The notes below the pieces were generated by a model. The model had not been told where the DNA came from. It made no database searches and saw nothing but the letters and a program-made list of their open reading frames with translations. Of a DNA stretch of 64,000 nt, positions 61,663-64,000 are shown one piece after another. Source of the DNA: Yponomeuta sedellus (Eukaryota > Arthropoda > Insecta > Lepidoptera > Yponomeutidae); NCBI GenBank assembly GCA_934045075.1, contig OW203721.1:26630181-26694180 (forward strand), written 5' to 3'. How positions within the stretch are numbered: position 1 is the stretch's first letter; the number at the start of each line of letters is the position of its first letter. A program made the position numbers and the translations under genes.

Positions 61663-64000
61663 TCAGAACAGCGAAGCGTATTTGTTGTTCTTGCGCACGA
61701 TGTCGAGCACCTTGGTGTTGGGGGCGACGGGGCACGGGTGGCGGGGGGAGGTACACGGCCACTGCGCCTGCGCCAGCGCCGGATCGCACATCCACCACCC
61801 GTACTGGCACAAACGATAAGTTACATTACAGTTTGCTAATGACACCACCTACTAGCAAAGACTATGGTTAAGCTGCAACTTAGGAGTTGTGACGTAAATT
61901 GCTGAGAACGTTTATGAAGACCACCTTTGAGCTGTGTTTTTATTACACTAAACGGTAGTGGCGGTCAAGAACTATATAGCAGCAGTCAGCAGTCTGCAGC
62001 AGCATGATGTAATGACATGGTCAGCGGCATTAGACGTGTATTGGCTGTCATTGATGGAGGTGCATGAATGTTAACAAAATGCTGGAAATTGGAAAAAAAT
62101 GGGAAACCGAACCAATTTGTTCTCATTTTGCCTCACTGTACACCATAGCACGAGATATACAATATCACCTTATCCAAAAGACGGTAACCACCACTTCTGC
62201 ACTGAGTACTTTCTTTGAATTAGCTGCAATGGAATTCACGTCGATAAAAATCTTGTCTAGGTCTAGGTTAGAACATTTTGCTTTAATGTGAAATGTAGCG
62301 AATATTCTGCGTATAAAGCGAAGAGAGATTACCTCTGTGGCAGTGGTGGGTGGGCGGCGGTACTGATGCGGCGGCGCGAGCGGCTTGCGCAGGCCGCGCG
62401 CGCGCATTCGCCGCAGCCGCTGCGCCGACCCGTACGCGAACCCGTCCGCGCGCCCCAAGTAACAGTCGATCACGCACACCTGCTGCGGCGCCGCTGACAT
62501 GCCTGACTGTGCACTATTACTTAGGAAACAGACTTTCACCAAACAGTCTGCACTCGTCCACTGCTGGACAAAGGCTGCCCCTGAGGAACGGCACTTCTTC
62601 CTTTCCTGGGACAACCTCATCGAGCCGCTCCCAGCTATCTGTCACAGCTTGTGGGGATCCTACATAGCGTTAGCCAGTTCGTGGTCTCCACTCGAGAACA
62701 TTTGCACCCAGCGACCATCGCTCTTCGGTTTATGTGACCAGCCCACTTCAACTTCACTTGCTAATCTTATAGCCTATGTCGGTCACCTTAGTTGTTTAGC
62801 GAATTGTCTCGAAGACTTGGAGAAACTAAAATCCCACCAACAAATAAATGTATCAAAACTGGGCAACTTCTTGTAAAAAAATACATGATAATATAAGACC
62901 GCCAATTGTATAACATTACTTAGATTTAAGAATCATGGCTGTTTATCGTTGTTATTGCACAAGCAGAAAAATATTTTTCTGGTTGTGCAATAAAGTGTTC
63001 TCTAACTATCTATCTATATGTAGCTTTATATATATATATATATAATATAATATCTATAGTCGCCCATTAGCTCAGTTGGAAAGAGCGCTGGCACGGAGAG
63101 CCAGAGGTCGCGGGTTTGAGTCCCGGCATGGATGGAATTTTTAGCCTCTAAATAGGTTTTTAAAATATCTATAAGAACTTAACAAGTATATTGTCTTTAC
63201 AGAATGAGCAGTGTTTTGATAGATACGGACAAAATTGTGAGACTCAATTTTCGGACAAAATGGTTAGTTTGAATGTTGAATAATTCTATAATAAAAACTT
63301 CTCAAGTATGACCTGAAAATTTAAAAGTCCATCAATGTTTCCGTGTTACTCAAAACACTACTTATTTGGTGAAGACTAGGAACCCAGACTGGTTTTCAAC
63401 ACATGGAAGTGGAAAAATGTCATTTTTCGCCACTCACTGACTCACTGAGAGATCATCAAAAGTCAAAGGTAGACTAAGACCAAACAGGCCAGTTTGAGTT
63501 TTGAAATTTGTCATTCAAATACTGTTTAGTGTGTAGACAGCGAGAATAATCGAAAATCATTTAAAATACACAGGGTAACCAGGTTATACAGGGTCGATAT
63601 TTTAAACGGCGTCTATTGGCTTCGCATATAGAGGAAGTTCAAAATGGGCTTCAATACCTCAGCGCGGAAAAAGGATAAGACGTGGTTTATCGTATCTGTT
63701 AGTGACAATTTTTTTTTGTAGCAACCGAGTCTTTGCCAGTAGGAAGTGTAGTACTTAACAATAAGTGCTAAATTGAAGGTTTGACCAATAGTAATATGGA
63801 ATGAGGATAGTAAGAGGTCTACAACTATAGATGATCACCCAGCTTGATAAACGTAAAGTCTACAACGAGGATAGCAGCCACTTGGAATGGTAAAATGAGG
63901 TTATAACAGATCTGGAACTCGCTAGACACTCGTACCTGATTGGGGCAGGTAAACTGCTGGTCCGCGGCGGCCAGCAGTGCTGGCACTTCGGCCGGGGTCT
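61663..64000 (-). CDS. C-terminal exons of a small protein resembling SPMIP11/TEX49
   Basis: Final exon 61663-61803 (TGA 61663-61665) and preceding exon 62333-62479 join in phase 0 with clean GT-AG sites. A third segment, 63936-64000, ends at a donor in compatible phase and is cut by the window edge. The last exon reads YGWWMCDPALAQAQW, then TSPRHPCPV and NTKVLDIVRKNNKYASLF. The pattern WWxxDP...W...SPRH...T...D...N...SLF recalls vertebrate TEX49 (sperm microtubule inner protein 11). That is recall only, not a search result. Alternatively the gene starts at an ATG near 62500 (MSAAPQQVCVID), giving a 102-residue protein, with 63936-64000 belonging to another gene. Highly biased GC codon use. 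Confidence 0.6.
62880..63015 (+). mobile_element. LINE/SINE 3' end with CTAT tail
   Basis: GACCGCCAATTGTATAACAT, then TTGTGCAATAAAGTGTTCTC and CTATCTATCTATATG. This is the same 3' end, in opposite orientation, as 979-1110. Sequence upstream (62500-62880) may be its degraded body. It lies within an intron of the minus-strand gene. Confidence 0.7.
63059..63163 (+). mobile_element. tRNA-like SINE copy with 10-bp target-site duplication
   Basis: Direct repeats AATATCTATA at 63049-63058 and 63164-63173 flank a 105-bp element. It opens GTCGCCCATTAGCTCAGTTG (A box), has a CTGGC...GCCAG anticodon-like stem with loop ACGGAGA, a B box GGGTTTGAGTCCC, and the tail CCTCTAAATAGGTTTTTAAA. The loop has C at position 33, and the acceptor stem is only partly paired. 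A clean short insertion of this kind shows that the tRNA-like unit is mobile. Confidence 0.8.
63174..63930. other. No feature recognised
   Basis: AT-rich sequence between the SINE and the partial exon at the right edge, presumably intronic if that exon belongs to the 61663 gene. No supported ORF or element. Confidence 0.4.

Noticed and set aside
62499..62876. 125-residue plus-strand ORF
   Set aside because: It reads into a retroelement 3' end at 62880-63015 and begins antisense to an exon boundary, and contains a CCACTGCTGGACAAAGGCTG phrase typical of LINE remnants. Likely non-coding.

Overview
The window is eukaryotic. It almost certainly comes from an insect nuclear genome, most probably Lepidoptera. 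It shows many small exons joined by phase-consistent GT-AG introns and AT-rich introns with GC-rich exons. It is dense in retroelement tails, tRNA-derived SINE modules, Harbinger-type and piggyBac-type miniature transposons, and an I/Jockey-type LINE. Nothing prokaryotic (operons, ribosome binding sites, CRISPR) is present.

Layout. (1) 1-15346, minus strand: the N-terminal part of furry (fry), 13 exons with perfectly compatible phases, running off the left edge. Its introns hold a 686-bp pure GATA array seeded by a LINE tail, a Harbinger derivative abutting a second MITE, a foldback tRNA-like element and a decayed tandem copy of one exon's 3' end. (2) 15.4-18.3 kb: no gene recognised. (3) 18345-24864, minus: an essentially full-length I-clade-like LINE bounded by 13-bp target-site duplications, broken by a TTAA-flanked piggyBac-like MITE and a frameshift. 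(4) 25.8-26.4 kb: a MITE with internal repeats. (5) 28.2-39.7 kb, plus: an eight-coding-exon amino acid transporter (AAAP family), 442 aa. (6) 41280-41519: an orphan exon-like ORF ending in a strong donor. (7) 42259-45305, plus: mitochondrial glycine cleavage H protein, 157 aa, four exons. (8) 46771-54758, minus: a six-exon ATP synthase gamma subunit with no obvious presequence. (9) 54.8-58.9 kb: intergenic, with a near-perfect 33-bp hairpin. (10) 59177-59227, plus: a probable first coding exon of an unidentified gene. (11) 61663-64000, minus: the C-terminal exons of a small gene resembling the sperm axonemal protein SPMIP11/TEX49.

The host genes do not form one pathway. GCSH and ATP synthase gamma are convergent nuclear genes for mitochondrial proteins. 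Furry is a scaffold for the Tricornered/NDR kinase, and the AAAP protein is a membrane permease. Most of the unusual structure is transposon-derived. All exon boundaries were read by eye from splice sites and reading phase; no transcript data or homology search was available.
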